From NCBI RefSeq assembly GCF_007004725.1, contig NZ_ML660162.1, positions 62,001-126,000 on the forward strand: a DNA stretch of 64,000 bases. Direction: 5' to 3'. This document shows, piece by piece, positions 1-7,994 of this stretch. A program made the position numbers and the translations under genes. Origin of the DNA: Aliikangiella coralliicola (lineage in GTDB: Bacteria; Pseudomonadota; Gammaproteobacteria; Enterobacterales; Kangiellaceae). Within the stretch, counting starts at the first letter, position 1. Each line of letters starts with the position of its first letter. The notes beneath the pieces are model-generated. The model was given only the letters and a program-made list of their open reading frames with translations. It was not told the origin of the DNA and searched no databases.

Positions 1-1587
1 AGCCCGTGGATAGCTCGACTCGTCGGCATATTCTTTTCCCTCGATAGCAACAGTCGGACTCCAGGTGTAATCGCCAGGAAGCGAGCTAGTGATTGCAACA
101 TTACCGACACCAACATTATTTTCAAGACGCGATTGTAATGACTTAACAAATTGAACACGCTTTTCATGAGTATTATAAGTTGCCTGTGGTAACCTGATTT
201 CAGCCGCCAAAATATTATCCACTTTGGCGCCATAGTCGGCATTAGCCGCAATGTAGGTTCCAACCACCATCACCGACGCTGCAATCAAAACCGTCATTGT
301 CAGAAAAACTTCGCTAATAACTAACAGTCGATTAAGTCGACCTGCTTTTTTCCCCGCAGCGCCACGCGTACCATCGCGCAATACAGCGTTAAAGTCGGTG
401 CCCGTATTCTTCCATGCGGGAAATACGCCGGTCATTAAAATAGTGCTTACAACAAATGCGAAAAAGATCTTCAAGGTGAAACTATCGACGCCAAATTTCC
501 ACCAGAAAAATGGTTTGTCGCCGGTAAAAGTGTTGGTAATCGATTCGGTCACTTCAAGTCCCCAGGCAGCCACCAATAATCCGATAACTCCACCAACCGT
601 ACAAATAATAGTACTTTCCCATAGCATCTGGCCGATTAATCGCGCTCTTGGCGCTCCAAGGGCAACTCTTATCGCAGTTTCCTTATTTCTTTCTACGGCC
701 CTTGAAAGTAATAAATTGCTCACATTAATCGACGCCAGTAACAAGAGTAAAATAGTCACAACATACATTGAGAAAAGGAATACGCTACCGCCATTCCCCA
801 TGGTAGACATTGGAAAAGTCGTCGCAAATGCACCGATACCATTATTGGTCTTAGGAAATTTTTCCTCAATCCGTTTCATTACTACGTCAATTTCACGATT
901 AACCTGATCAAGATCGATACCATCGCCCAGATGCGCCAATACAGAACAACTTTCACCGTCACCGCGCGCTACTTTTGTTGGGTCTTCCTGTAAAGGCACC
1001 CACAGTTCTGAGTTTCTTGGAAAGAAATATCCCTCTGGCATTACACCAATAATACGCGCACTTTTACCATTAACTCGAACAATTTGATCAAGCACTTCTG
1101 GATCACCACCATACATATTTTTCCAGATGTCATAACCGATAATGACGACATTTTCTGCACCGGTATGGTTTTCAGCCTGAGTAAATTCTCGACCTAAAAT
1201 AGGTTTGGTGCGTGTCATGTGAAACACATTCGGTTCAATTTTAGTCGCGTTATATCGTCTCGCACCGTCGTGCCCGGAAACATTGATGCTAGTTTCGGCA
1301 TATGCCGCAATTTCGCTAAATGATTTTACGTTATTTTTAATTTCATAATAATCGTGCGGATCCAGGTTGCCGCCGTTAAGTAAAAGACCATTTCTGACCT
1401 GATCAATGACAACTAAAGATTCGCTATCTTCGAAAGGCAACGGCTTGTACGCCATCGTGTTAAGAAATGAGAAAAGATAAACACTTAAGCCAATTCCCAC
1501 AGCCATGACCAAAGTAGTCAAAGCTGTAAATCCAGGTCTTTTCGAAAGTAGCCTTAACGCATATTTTAAATCTTGAATAGTCATCAT
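1..1587 (-). CDS. ABC transporter permease, MacB/FtsX type (ADOP-like), 3' end outside window
   Basis: Inner-membrane permease of a MacB/LolD-type ABC system. My translation of the minus strand from 1587 is open through position 1 (529 residues, no stop), so the gene is cut by the window edge. Residues 1-45 hold a short cytoplasmic start and a first membrane helix, followed by a large periplasmic MacB_PCD domain. Near residue 290 comes an FtsX block containing SNLLLSRAVERNKETAIRVA and ALGAPRARL, typical of these permeases, and then further helices. The ATPase gene ends 12 bp upstream, so the two form an operon. A start at 1584 is equally possible (two ATGs in a row); an AGGA lies about 10 bp upstream. 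The substrate is unknown; peptide, lipoprotein or drug export are all possible for this family. Confidence 0.88.
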   Translation of the reverse strand, partial: MMTIQDLKYALRLLSKRPGFTALTTLVMAVGIGLSVYLFSFLNTMAYKPLPFEDSESLVVIDQVRNGLLLNGGNLDPHDYYEIKNNVKSFSEIAAYAETSINVSGHDGARRYNATKIEPNVFHMTRTKPILGREFTQAENHTGAENVVIIGYDIWKNMYGGDPEVLDQIVRVNGKSARIIGVMPEGYFFPRNSELWVPLQEDPTKVARGDGESCSVLAHLGDGIDLDQVNREIDVVMKRIEEKFPKTNNGIGAFATTFPMSTMGNGGSVFLFSMYVVTILLLLLASINVSNLLLSRAVERNKETAIRVALGAPRARLIGQMLWESTIICTVGGVIGLLVAAWGLEVTESITNTFTGDKPFFWWKFGVDSFTLKIFFAFVVSTILMTGVFPAWKNTGTDFNAVLRDGTRGAAGKKAGRLNRLLVISEVFLTMTVLIAASVMVVGTYIAANADYGAKVDNILAAEIRLPQATYNTHEKRVQFVKSLQSRLENNVGVGNVAITSSLPGDYTWSPTVAIEGKEYADESSYPRA

Positions 1588-1599
1588 AATCAATTAATC

Positions 1600-2310
1600 C
1601 TAAGCTGCGACGATCTGGGAGGACGAAGGTTTATCAGAAACAATTTGGCCATCCAGAATATCAATATTTCGATCAGCTCTTTGCGCCGATCTCGGATCAT
1701 GAGTCACCATGCAGATAGTTGCTCCTTCAGCATGTAACTGCTCTAACAACTGCATCACTGCTTCGGCATTTTTAGAATCCAGATTTCCGGTTGGTTCGTC
1801 AGCTAGAATAATCGAAGGATCACCGGCAATGGCGCGGGCAACAGCAACACGCTGTTGTTGTCCACCGGAAAGTTGTGATGGAAAATGTTTGAGACGATGC
1901 GCCATATCAACCCTTTCCAATGCTTTCCTGACCATTTTTTGGCGTTGACTTTTATTCAAGTCCTCTCGATAGGTCAATGGCAGTTCCACGTTTTCTTCGA
2001 CATCCAGATCACTGATCAAATTGAAGGATTGAAAGATAAAACCGATTTCTTTATTGCGAATTTTTGCGCGCTCTTTTTTAGAAATATTTGAAACATTATG
2101 GCCCGATAATTGATAGCTTCCACCAGACGCAGTATCGAGCAAACCTAGCAACGAAAGCAGTGTTGATTTACCACATCCAGACGGCCCTGAAATAGAAACA
2201 TATTCTCCTTTTTCAATGGCCAGAGAGATATTGCTTAACGCGTGCGTTTCAATTTCTTCTGTATAAAAAACTTTCTGAATATCCTCTAGCTTAATTAAAA
2301 TAGTTCCCAT
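1600..2310 (-). CDS. ABC transporter ATP-binding protein, LolD/MacB family
   Basis: The 236-residue cytoplasmic ATPase that powers the adjacent FtsX-type permease. All motifs are intact: Walker [10 protein letters not shown] (about residue 42), Q-loop FIFQSFNLI, signature [14 protein letters not shown], Walker [13 protein letters not shown] and a switch histidine in MVTHD. Length and motifs match the LolD/MacB/FtsE group. A GAGGG ribosome site precedes the ATG at 2310. The gene is first in a minus-strand operon with the permease, behind a sigma-54-like promoter at 2475-2490. No membrane-fusion (MacA-like) gene lies inside the window; one could lie beyond the left edge. Confidence 0.93.
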   Translation of the reverse strand: MGTILIKLEDIQKVFYTEEIETHALSNISLAIEKGEYVSISGPSGCGKSTLLSLLGLLDTASGGSYQLSGHNVSNISKKERAKIRNKEIGFIFQSFNLISDLDVEENVELPLTYREDLNKSQRQKMVRKALERVDMAHRLKHFPSQLSGGQQQRVAVARAIAGDPSIILADEPTGNLDSKNAEAVMQLLEQLHAEGATICMVTHDPRSAQRADRNIDILDGQIVSDKPSSSQIVAA

Positions 2311-2474
2311 TGGTTATTACCCTCGGTTAATATAAATTTATCCTTACTTTCCTCTTAAAAGTGGTCACTCATCCTTAAAAGCTCAATCCAAAATACAGTT
2401 TGATAACCATCGTCACTGCTCTTAACGCGCTATGGTTAATTGGCGAACGAATTACTTCGGTTTTACTAGAGCGA

Positions 2475-2490
2475 AGCAGATACCATGCCA
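2475..2490 (-). promoter_or_regulatory. Sigma-54 promoter for the ABC exporter operon
   Basis: The minus strand reads TGGCATGGTATCTGCT, with the GG and GC dinucleotides separated by 10 bp, matching TGGCACG-N4-TTGCW except at two positions. The predicted start near 2464 gives a leader of about 150 nt to the ATG at 2310. Positions 58471-58486 carry almost the same sequence. Confidence 0.7.
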
Positions 2491-2586
2491 AATTCATAAG
2501 CAGCTGTTTTTAAATAACAATTTTTATTTTTGCAAGGTTCTCCTCATTTAAATATCTCAAACATGGGAAAATAGGAAATTTCCGCC

Positions 2587-2602
2587 TTCCCGAAAACGGG
2601 AA
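2587..2602. promoter_or_regulatory. TTCCC-N6-GGGAA dyad, candidate enhancer-binding-protein site
   Basis: TTCCCG-AAAA-CGGGAA is a perfect inverted repeat about 130 bp upstream of the predicted sigma-54 transcription start, a usual distance for an enhancer. A shorter palindrome, GGAAATTTCC, sits at 2574-2583. The same TTCCC-N6-GGGAA pattern lies upstream of the second sigma-54 promoter at 58414-58431. It also lies upstream of the divergent diguanylate cyclase gene. The rest of the 2311-2785 gap is AT-rich, with no gene visible. Confidence 0.5.
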
Positions 2603-2785
2603 AATATTTAACTAATTGTCAGGATTGAGAAATATATAGAATTTCAAAATGTTGCAAATTGATAAAATTGAAATTATTCCAATATCGGTAATGATTTTTA
2701 TGCCGATTAACATTGAAATTTGAGATATCAAGTTAACAAGGCAAGGCGAAGATTCGAGCGACTTTGTTTTGTTAAAGGAATCTAT

Positions 2786-4132
2786 ATGAAAAATATTAGC
2801 GCTAAGGAATTGATGGCCATTATCAACAATGTTGCTGGCATTGCCACTTTGAGTGTGGAAGGCCAGTATCTGGACGTCAATCAAGCATTTTGTGACATTA
2901 CCGGGTATCTCGAAGACGAGTTGGTCGGAATGAACTTTAGCGATATTACTGTCGCCGATGATATCGAACAAGTGAATCAGCACATCAACTCACTCAAAGC
3001 AGGAAAGTCGCGTAATGCGATAATGGAAAAAAGATACATCAGCAAAAGTGGCGAGATAAAATGGATTGTACTTTCTTCAACTTTAGTGAAAAAACCACAA
3101 CCGCGGAAAGAGTCACAAAAAGACACACACTATATTGTTTCCATTATTCAAGACATCAGTGCACAAAAAAAACTGGAAGAAGAAAACAGGCTGGCAGAAG
3201 TCGCGTTCAGGCACAGCGGCGATGGCATTTTAATCACTGACGCGCAACATACAATTATCCGAACTAACACCGCATTTACTAAAATTTCCGGCTTTTGTAA
3301 AAGTGACATTATTGGTAGAAAACCTTTTCTACTACGCTCGGGAGAGCACGATAATTCTTTTTATAATCAAATCTGGAAGACACTTGAACTCGAAGGAATC
3401 TGGCAAGGCGAAATATGTTATCGACACAAAAATGGTTCTTTGTTTTATGTTTGGGAAACCATATCAGCGGTGACCAATGCAGCCGATGACGTAACCAACT
3501 ACGTGAGTATTTTAGCCGACATGACCGAAATGCGTCGGCGTCAAAAGACCCTTGGCGAGTTAGCAAATTACGATGCGCTTACTGAATTACCAAATCGTTA
3601 CTATTTTGAAGCCAACCTCACGCAGGCAATGGAAATGGCAAAACGTCGCGGGGATAAAGTCGGCTTACTATTTATCGATCTGGATAAATTTAAACCTATT
3701 AACGACCAGTATGGTCACAAGGCTGGTGACAATCTGTTAATTGAAGTCGGGCACCGTTTATCAGATATTGTTCGTAAAGAGGATACGGCGGCTCGCATCG
3801 GCGGTGATGAATTCGTGATCTTGATGCCCAAAATCAGCAATGAAAAAGATATCAGGCAAACTGCTGAGCGTATTCAAGAGTCCTTTAAACCACCTATTTA
3901 TATCACTGAAAGTAAAACAGTGACAATTTCAGCAAGCATTGGAGTGAGTATCTACCCAGATGATCTCGTTGCACTCAATCCGAAGAATCAACAATTTGAT
4001 AATGAGCCCGACATTCTGGAGTTAGCTGATCTAGCCATGTATAAAGCCAAACAAACCGCTCGAGGGATCTGCTTTTTTGATCAACTTAATCAAACGTCAA
4101 ATAAAACATCAAATGCAACAGCAAAATCCTAG
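2786..4132 (+). CDS. Diguanylate cyclase with two PAS domains (PAS-PAS-GGDEF)
   Basis: Makes cyclic di-GMP from two GTP, in response to signals read by PAS domains. With the start at 2786 the protein has 448 residues: PAS 1 at about 8-125, PAS 2 at about 130-255 and GGDEF at about 265-430. The active site reads ARIGGDEFVIL, and an RKED inhibitory I-site (RxxD) lies five residues before GGDEF, so product feedback is likely. There is no EAL domain and no membrane helix, so it is cytoplasmic. I chose ATG 2786 because AAGGA lies 6 bp upstream; an in-frame TTG at 2720 lacks a ribosome site. It stands alone and is divergent from the ABC exporter operon. Confidence 0.9.
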   Translation: MKNISAKELMAIINNVAGIATLSVEGQYLDVNQAFCDITGYLEDELVGMNFSDITVADDIEQVNQHINSLKAGKSRNAIMEKRYISKSGEIKWIVLSSTLVKKPQPRKESQKDTHYIVSIIQDISAQKKLEEENRLAEVAFRHSGDGILITDAQHTIIRTNTAFTKISGFCKSDIIGRKPFLLRSGEHDNSFYNQIWKTLELEGIWQGEICYRHKNGSLFYVWETISAVTNAADDVTNYVSILADMTEMRRRQKTLGELANYDALTELPNRYYFEANLTQAMEMAKRRGDKVGLLFIDLDKFKPINDQYGHKAGDNLLIEVGHRLSDIVRKEDTAARIGGDEFVILMPKISNEKDIRQTAERIQESFKPPIYITESKTVTISASIGVSIYPDDLVALNPKNQQFDNEPDILELADLAMYKAKQTARGICFFDQLNQTSNKTSNATAKS

Positions 4133-4191
4133 TTCATGATATAATCCGCCCGATTGCGGTATAATAATATTGCATATGCACTAATTTTTAC

Positions 4192-4230
4192 TTGACTTTT
4201 ACTCATTTTCAAATGAGAATTCTTCTCATT
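4192..4230 (+). promoter_or_regulatory. Promoter with overlapping Fur-like operator
   Basis: A TTGACT -35 box (4192-4197) is followed after 17 bp by a weak -10 candidate, GAGAAT (4215-4220). Over the -10 lies AATGAGAATTCTTCTCATT (4212-4230), a 9-1-9 inverted repeat with one mismatch, resembling gammaproteobacterial Fur boxes. It matches the classic 19-bp consensus at only about 12 positions, so iron control is an inference. Confidence 0.55.
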
Positions 4231-4252
4231 CTTGAACGAGCGATTTAAAACC

Positions 4253-5029
4253 ATGGCCAACATTGCCCTAGAAAACGTACTCAGTGTTCACCACTGGAAT
4301 GACAAACTCTTCAGTTTCAGAACAACCCGCGACCAAGCTTTAAGATTTCGCAACGGCGAATTTGTGATGGTTGGTCTTCCTGGTGAGAAAAAGCCTATCC
4401 TCAGGGCCTACAGCATTGCCAGCCCTAATTACGAAGAGCATCTTGAGTTTTTCAGCATTAAAGTTCCCAACGGAAAACTCACTTCCCGTTTGCAACACAT
4501 TCAGCCAGGCGACGAAATTTACGTGAGCCGAAAGCCTACAGGCACTCTCGTTGCCGACGATCTCAAACCCGGTAAGCACTTATACCTACTCGCCACCGGG
4601 ACTGGTTTAGCGCCATTTATGAGTATTATTTTTGATCTGGACATTTATGACAAGTTCGAAAAGATAGTCGTGTTTCACGGAGTCAGAAAGGTCTCTGATC
4701 TTGCTTATCGCGAACTCTTGGAAGAGCAGCTAAAGGATAATCCTTATATCGGCGAACTCGTACGCGATAAACTCATTTATTATCCATCGGTTACTCAGGA
4801 ACCATTTGTTAATCAAGGCCGAGTGACAGACTTGATAAGAAGTGGGAAGCTCGCTGCTGACATCGGCTTACCGCCTATCAATCCAGAAACAGACCGAGCA
4901 ATGTTATGCGGCAGCCCGGCGATGTTAGAAGAAACCCAGGAAGTGCTGAATGAGTTAGGATTTAATATTAGTGCTCATATGGGTGTTCAGGGTGACTATG
5001 TGATTGAGCGAGCATTTGTTGAAAGTTAG
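4253..5029 (+). CDS. fpr: Ferredoxin/flavodoxin-NADP(+) reductase
   Basis: FAD enzyme that moves electrons between NADPH and ferredoxin, flavodoxin or, in some bacteria, bacterioferritin-associated ferredoxin. The 258 residues are close to E. coli Fpr (248). Visible motifs are RAYSIAS for FAD binding, TGTGLAPFMS for NADP pyrophosphate binding and AMLCGSPAML near the C-terminus. I use ATG 4253 (MANIALENV); an upstream in-frame TTG at 4232 falls beside the operator. The ribosome site is weak. The gene is monocistronic. The Fur-like operator suggests expression under iron limitation, in line with a role in iron mobilisation or Fe-S repair. No terminator is visible downstream. Confidence 0.92.
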   Translation: MANIALENVLSVHHWNDKLFSFRTTRDQALRFRNGEFVMVGLPGEKKPILRAYSIASPNYEEHLEFFSIKVPNGKLTSRLQHIQPGDEIYVSRKPTGTLVADDLKPGKHLYLLATGTGLAPFMSIIFDLDIYDKFEKIVVFHGVRKVSDLAYRELLEEQLKDNPYIGELVRDKLIYYPSVTQEPFVNQGRVTDLIRSGKLAADIGLPPINPETDRAMLCGSPAMLEETQEVLNELGFNISAHMGVQGDYVIERAFVES

Positions 5030-5130
5030 TCTGATCTCTAAAAAATAAAAGTTGGACCGAATAATATTTAAGAAATTAAGACCCTGTAGATAATTTTGGC
5101 TCGGCTTGGTTTTGCACTGACACATATCAA

Positions 5131-5170
5131 CCTCTCCCTAGCCCTCTCCTTCCAGGAGAGGGGACCGAAT
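5131..5170. repeat. REP-like palindromic repeat
   Basis: CCCTCTCCT-TCC-AGGAGAGGG (5142-5162) is a perfect 9-bp stem, preceded by CCTCTCCCTAG. Elements of this kind (CCCTCTCC...GGAGAGGG) are scattered between genes in many proteobacteria. This is the only copy seen in the window. The surrounding 5030-5295 gap shows no gene. Confidence 0.55.
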
Positions 5171-5295
5171 TACTATCGATGATAGTGAGCTGCCGCCTGG
5201 AGAAGCATCAAAACTCGTTAAAGTTAATTTTCAAGACGATTAGTTTGAACACAGTTCATTATTAGTCATCATCTGTTCTAATATCATCCAAGCAC

Positions 5296-5517
5296 CTAAA
5301 ATACTTGTCCGACAATTAAATAAAGAAAAGGAATTTTAATTTTATTCCAATTATCAGCGACGTATATAGTCATGCCAATAGGTCCAAGAAAGAGGCATAA
5401 CTATCCTCTAAAAGGCTCATCACCAAAAGCAATTGAAATTGTCCAAATACTTCCGACTAATGAGAATAATATTCCAAACGCGAAGATGAATAAAATGGGA
5501 CTTTCAGTTAAGAACAT
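5296..5517 (-). pseudogene. Small membrane protein gene interrupted by an in-frame amber codon
   Basis: Starting at ATG 5517, directly abutting the stop of the upstream gene (5518-5520), the minus strand encodes 38 residues with one hydrophobic helix (SPILFIFAFGILFSLVGSIW). A TAG follows at 5401-5403. The same frame then continues for 34 hydrophobic or amphipathic residues (CLFLGPIGMTIYVADN) to a second TAG at 5296-5298. The continuity of frame and composition suggests a 73-residue two-helix membrane protein broken by one point mutation. A functional 38-residue peptide, or a sequencing error, is also possible. I do not recognise the family. Confidence 0.55.
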
Positions 5518-5961
5518 CTATTTCGATTTTTCTCTCTCAGAACTATCATAATCCGCCAATAACTTCTTAGCCTTCTCCAATTCTTTTTGAGTCAACTTCT
5601 GATAGCCGCGCGTATAGTCCCAACCATAACCCCAACGAAAATCAGTAGGCCAATAGGGAGAGCCTCCCACTCGAACGCCTGCTAGCATCAGCTTGGCAAT
5701 GGTTTTCTCTCCCACTTGTTCAACACAAACCTTCAATGCCTTATCTGCTTGCAATCGCTCTTCATAAGTTCCTCCCATCCAATAAGCTTTATCGTGAGCA
5801 ACGCAGCAAGATAACCACAACTGCTTTTGCTTCAAGGTGCCATCGGGAAATGAAGAGCAACCATCACTGGTAAATGGCTTTAATTCATCTTTCGAGTTCG
5901 CAAGCGCTACTAGCGAAAACAAACTTAATATCATAAAAGGCAGAAGCAACCTTTTCATCAA
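5518..5961 (-). CDS. Secreted phospholipase A2-like protein
   Basis: 147 residues with an N-terminal signal peptide (cleavage probably after ALA, near residue 21). The core carries SDGCSSFPDG and CCVAHDKAYW; the CC-x-x-HD pattern is the catalytic His-Asp loop of secreted phospholipase A2, and several more cysteines could form disulfides. Close relatives are common in marine gammaproteobacteria and often bear misleading database names, so activity is inferred from the motif only. The C-terminus is Lys/Glu-rich. It is the second gene of a minus-strand operon, 11 bp after the nitrobindin-like gene and directly before the broken membrane gene. Confidence 0.65.
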   Translation of the reverse strand: MMKRLLLPFMILSLFSLVALANSKDELKPFTSDGCSSFPDGTLKQKQLWLSCCVAHDKAYWMGGTYEERLQADKALKVCVEQVGEKTIAKLMLAGVRVGGSPYWPTDFRWGYGWDYTRGYQKLTQKELEKAKKLLADYDSSEREKSK

Positions 5962-5972
5962 TTACCTGACCT

Positions 5973-6539
5973 TTAATTGCGAGTCAGAACATTTTGGTCA
6001 GTGTGTTCAAATGATCGTCCATAGACTTCAACTGCCGCCACCTGAGAGTAGCTCAATTCATTCCCATTCACGGACATGGAAAATTGATAACCTTTAGTCG
6101 ATGCATTCTTTTGCATAAAGGGCGACTCGACAATTCCCCAATCAGCATTCCCATTACCAGCTTTTACTGCAAACTGGCTGGCATCGTTTTCCTGAGTGAC
6201 AGTACCGCCGGCAACAACCGCAATTCCCCGAGGAATAGCAAAGGATTTAATCAAGGTTTGGCCTTCGCTATCCCATGAGTAATACCCTGTTTCATTGTGA
6301 ATCATCTTGCCATCAGATTTACGTATAACCACCTGATGATACTTTAACACTACCAAACATTGTTCCTCAGCATTATCAAGATCACGTGCTGGCTCGAAAG
6401 TTAAAGTCTCTTGATAGAAGTTGGTTTCTTCTCCATCATCTTCAGGTGCAACGTCCACACCTTTACCACCTTCCCAAACACCAATTAGTTGTTTCAGTGG
6501 GCCATAGTCAATGTCTTTCAGATTTGCATTACTATTCAT
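5973..6539 (-). CDS. Nitrobindin-like heme-binding beta-barrel protein
   Basis: 188 residues without signal peptide. The start contains LIGVWEGGKGVDVAP, the G-x-W-x-G-x-G signature of the FABP-like/nitrobindin (THAP4) beta-barrel, followed by many short beta-strand stretches. The C-terminus carries FEHTDQNVLTR, where this family places the histidine that binds ferric heme. Nitrobindins bind NO or isomerise peroxynitrite; the function here is inferred. The gene heads the operon with the PLA2-like gene. A 9-bp inverted repeat lies 24-61 bp upstream of the ATG. Confidence 0.65.
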   Translation of the reverse strand: MNSNANLKDIDYGPLKQLIGVWEGGKGVDVAPEDDGEETNFYQETLTFEPARDLDNAEEQCLVVLKYHQVVIRKSDGKMIHNETGYYSWDSEGQTLIKSFAIPRGIAVVAGGTVTQENDASQFAVKAGNGNADWGIVESPFMQKNASTKGYQFSMSVNGNELSYSQVAAVEVYGRSFEHTDQNVLTRN

Positions 6540-6562
6540 AGATTGTTACTCGTCAAAAAGCA

Positions 6563-6600
6563 CTTTGTGTTCTAGTTTGATAACAAGACCAAACACAAAG
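6563..6600. promoter_or_regulatory. 9-bp inverted repeat upstream of nitrobindin-like gene
   Basis: CTTTGTGTT (6563-6571) and AACACAAAG (6592-6600) are perfect complements separated by 20 bp. They lie in the 5' leader or promoter of the minus-strand gene starting at 6539. They could be a two-part operator or an mRNA stem. The remaining 6601-6792 stretch shows nothing I can name. Confidence 0.4.
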
Positions 6601-6792
6601 CGTCGTTAATCCTAAAAATGGGTATATGACCAAAGTATAGCATCGGATTATCAATCCCCAAACGCCCACTAATACAGATAGAATTCTGCTATCCGGGCAA
6701 TAGATTTAATGGTTTCATTTGAGGCCAATTTTCCCATCCCCCCAAGATTGGCTTTAAACCGAAATCGATCATTTAAAAAAGAACACAAGATA

Positions 6793-7962
6793 TTAATCGG
6801 CCTTATCGGGCCAGTGCCAAGGCGGTTTATCCAATATTCCTTGCCCCGGAACGATTGTTTGGCCAAGTTCTTTTCCAAGAACCACGGAGTTACAATCGTC
6901 AGACTGCTCCAGTGCCTGAATCAAACGATTGGCGTGGGAAATCACCCACACCTGCGTGTTATCAGCGCATCGTAAAATTAGCCTGGCAAGAGCGGGCAAA
7001 AGATCTGGGTGCAAACTGGTTTCAGGTTCGTTTAGTACCATTAAAGACGGCGCTCTCGGTGTTAACAAAGCCGCTATCCACAAAATAAACCGCAAAGTTC
7101 CATCAGACAATTCACCACCAGTTAATGGCCGCAGCAATCCATGCTGCCGAAACTCCAGTGAAAACCTGCCATCATCATGTCTGATAATATTCAGCTTCGC
7201 CCCGGGAAACGCATCACTAATGGTTTCATCCAACGCCTCTGCATCACCGATTTCTCGTATGGTTTGCAACGCCGCGGCCAGATCACTTCCATCGTTACTC
7301 AATACTGGTGTTCGGGTTCCCAACTGTGGTTGTCGCGCAGGGGCATCTTTATCGGTGCGAAAGTGATCGTAAAATCGCCAACTTCGAATCATATCTCGCA
7401 TTTGTAAAACTTCAGGCGAACGCGCTGGATCAATCATCTGATCGAAAAGACTAAAATAACTGGGCAAATACTTTTCCACAACTTGCCAGCTTCTTTGTTC
7501 TCTGACTTTAATAATGGCTTCGTTTCTTTCGACTAAACCGCCTGCTGGTCGATAAAAATTGCCAGCCCAAATATATTCTCTTTTTATTTCTGGATCGAAA
7601 GAAAACGAAGAAGAGGAAGGCGTGGGTAACCCCATTGAAATTGAATATCCAAAATCTTCACTCGAAAACCCCATCTTTAACCGCTTGGCATATTTTAGAG
7701 GACCACCCTCAACGGCAACTTCACCCGATTTCATCCTTTTCGAAATGGTTTCAGGCCCGGCCCAGTATGTGGAATCCAGTCCACCTTCTCTCGCCAGTGA
7801 TTGGATAACTCCGCCCTGTGCCGTATCAGCTAATAGTCGTAGTGCTTTGTACAAGTTAGACTTACCGCTGCCATTGGCACCGGTTATGACGTTTAATCGA
7901 CCGAGGGGGATAACCAGGTCAAGGATAGAACGGTAATTTTGGATAGCAAGTGCGGTTAACAT
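6793..7962 (-). CDS. Orphan AAA/ABC-type ATPase (RecF/SMC-like predicted ATPase)
   Basis: 389 residues. Walker A is GANGSGKSN (about 30-38), the ABC-type signature is LTGGELSDGT, Walker B is LMVLNEPETSLHP and a switch histidine lies in WVISHANRL. The insert between Walker A and the signature (about 220 residues) is too short for a long SMC coiled coil. This matches the stand-alone predicted ATPases of the AAA_21/COG4637 type. Relatives occur both in ordinary genomes and in OLD-like defence modules, but no TOPRIM or other nuclease domain is fused or adjacent here. Codon use looks somewhat more GC-rich than the neighbours. The cellular role is unknown. Confidence 0.75.
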   Translation of the reverse strand: MLTALAIQNYRSILDLVIPLGRLNVITGANGSGKSNLYKALRLLADTAQGGVIQSLAREGGLDSTYWAGPETISKRMKSGEVAVEGGPLKYAKRLKMGFSSEDFGYSISMGLPTPSSSSFSFDPEIKREYIWAGNFYRPAGGLVERNEAIIKVREQRSWQVVEKYLPSYFSLFDQMIDPARSPEVLQMRDMIRSWRFYDHFRTDKDAPARQPQLGTRTPVLSNDGSDLAAALQTIREIGDAEALDETISDAFPGAKLNIIRHDDGRFSLEFRQHGLLRPLTGGELSDGTLRFILWIAALLTPRAPSLMVLNEPETSLHPDLLPALARLILRCADNTQVWVISHANRLIQALEQSDDCNSVVLGKELGQTIVPGQGILDKPPWHWPDKAD

Positions 7963-7994
7963 TCCGTATTAATTCTTTGTTGTTGATTGAATAA

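Noticed and set aside
398-907. A 169-codon plus-strand frame
   Set aside because: It is antisense to the FtsX-type permease, whose conserved motifs are on the minus strand.
6669-6878. A 69-codon minus-strand frame overlapping the end of the ATPase gene
   Set aside because: It overlaps the ATPase C-terminus in another frame and has no ribosome site or recognisable domain.
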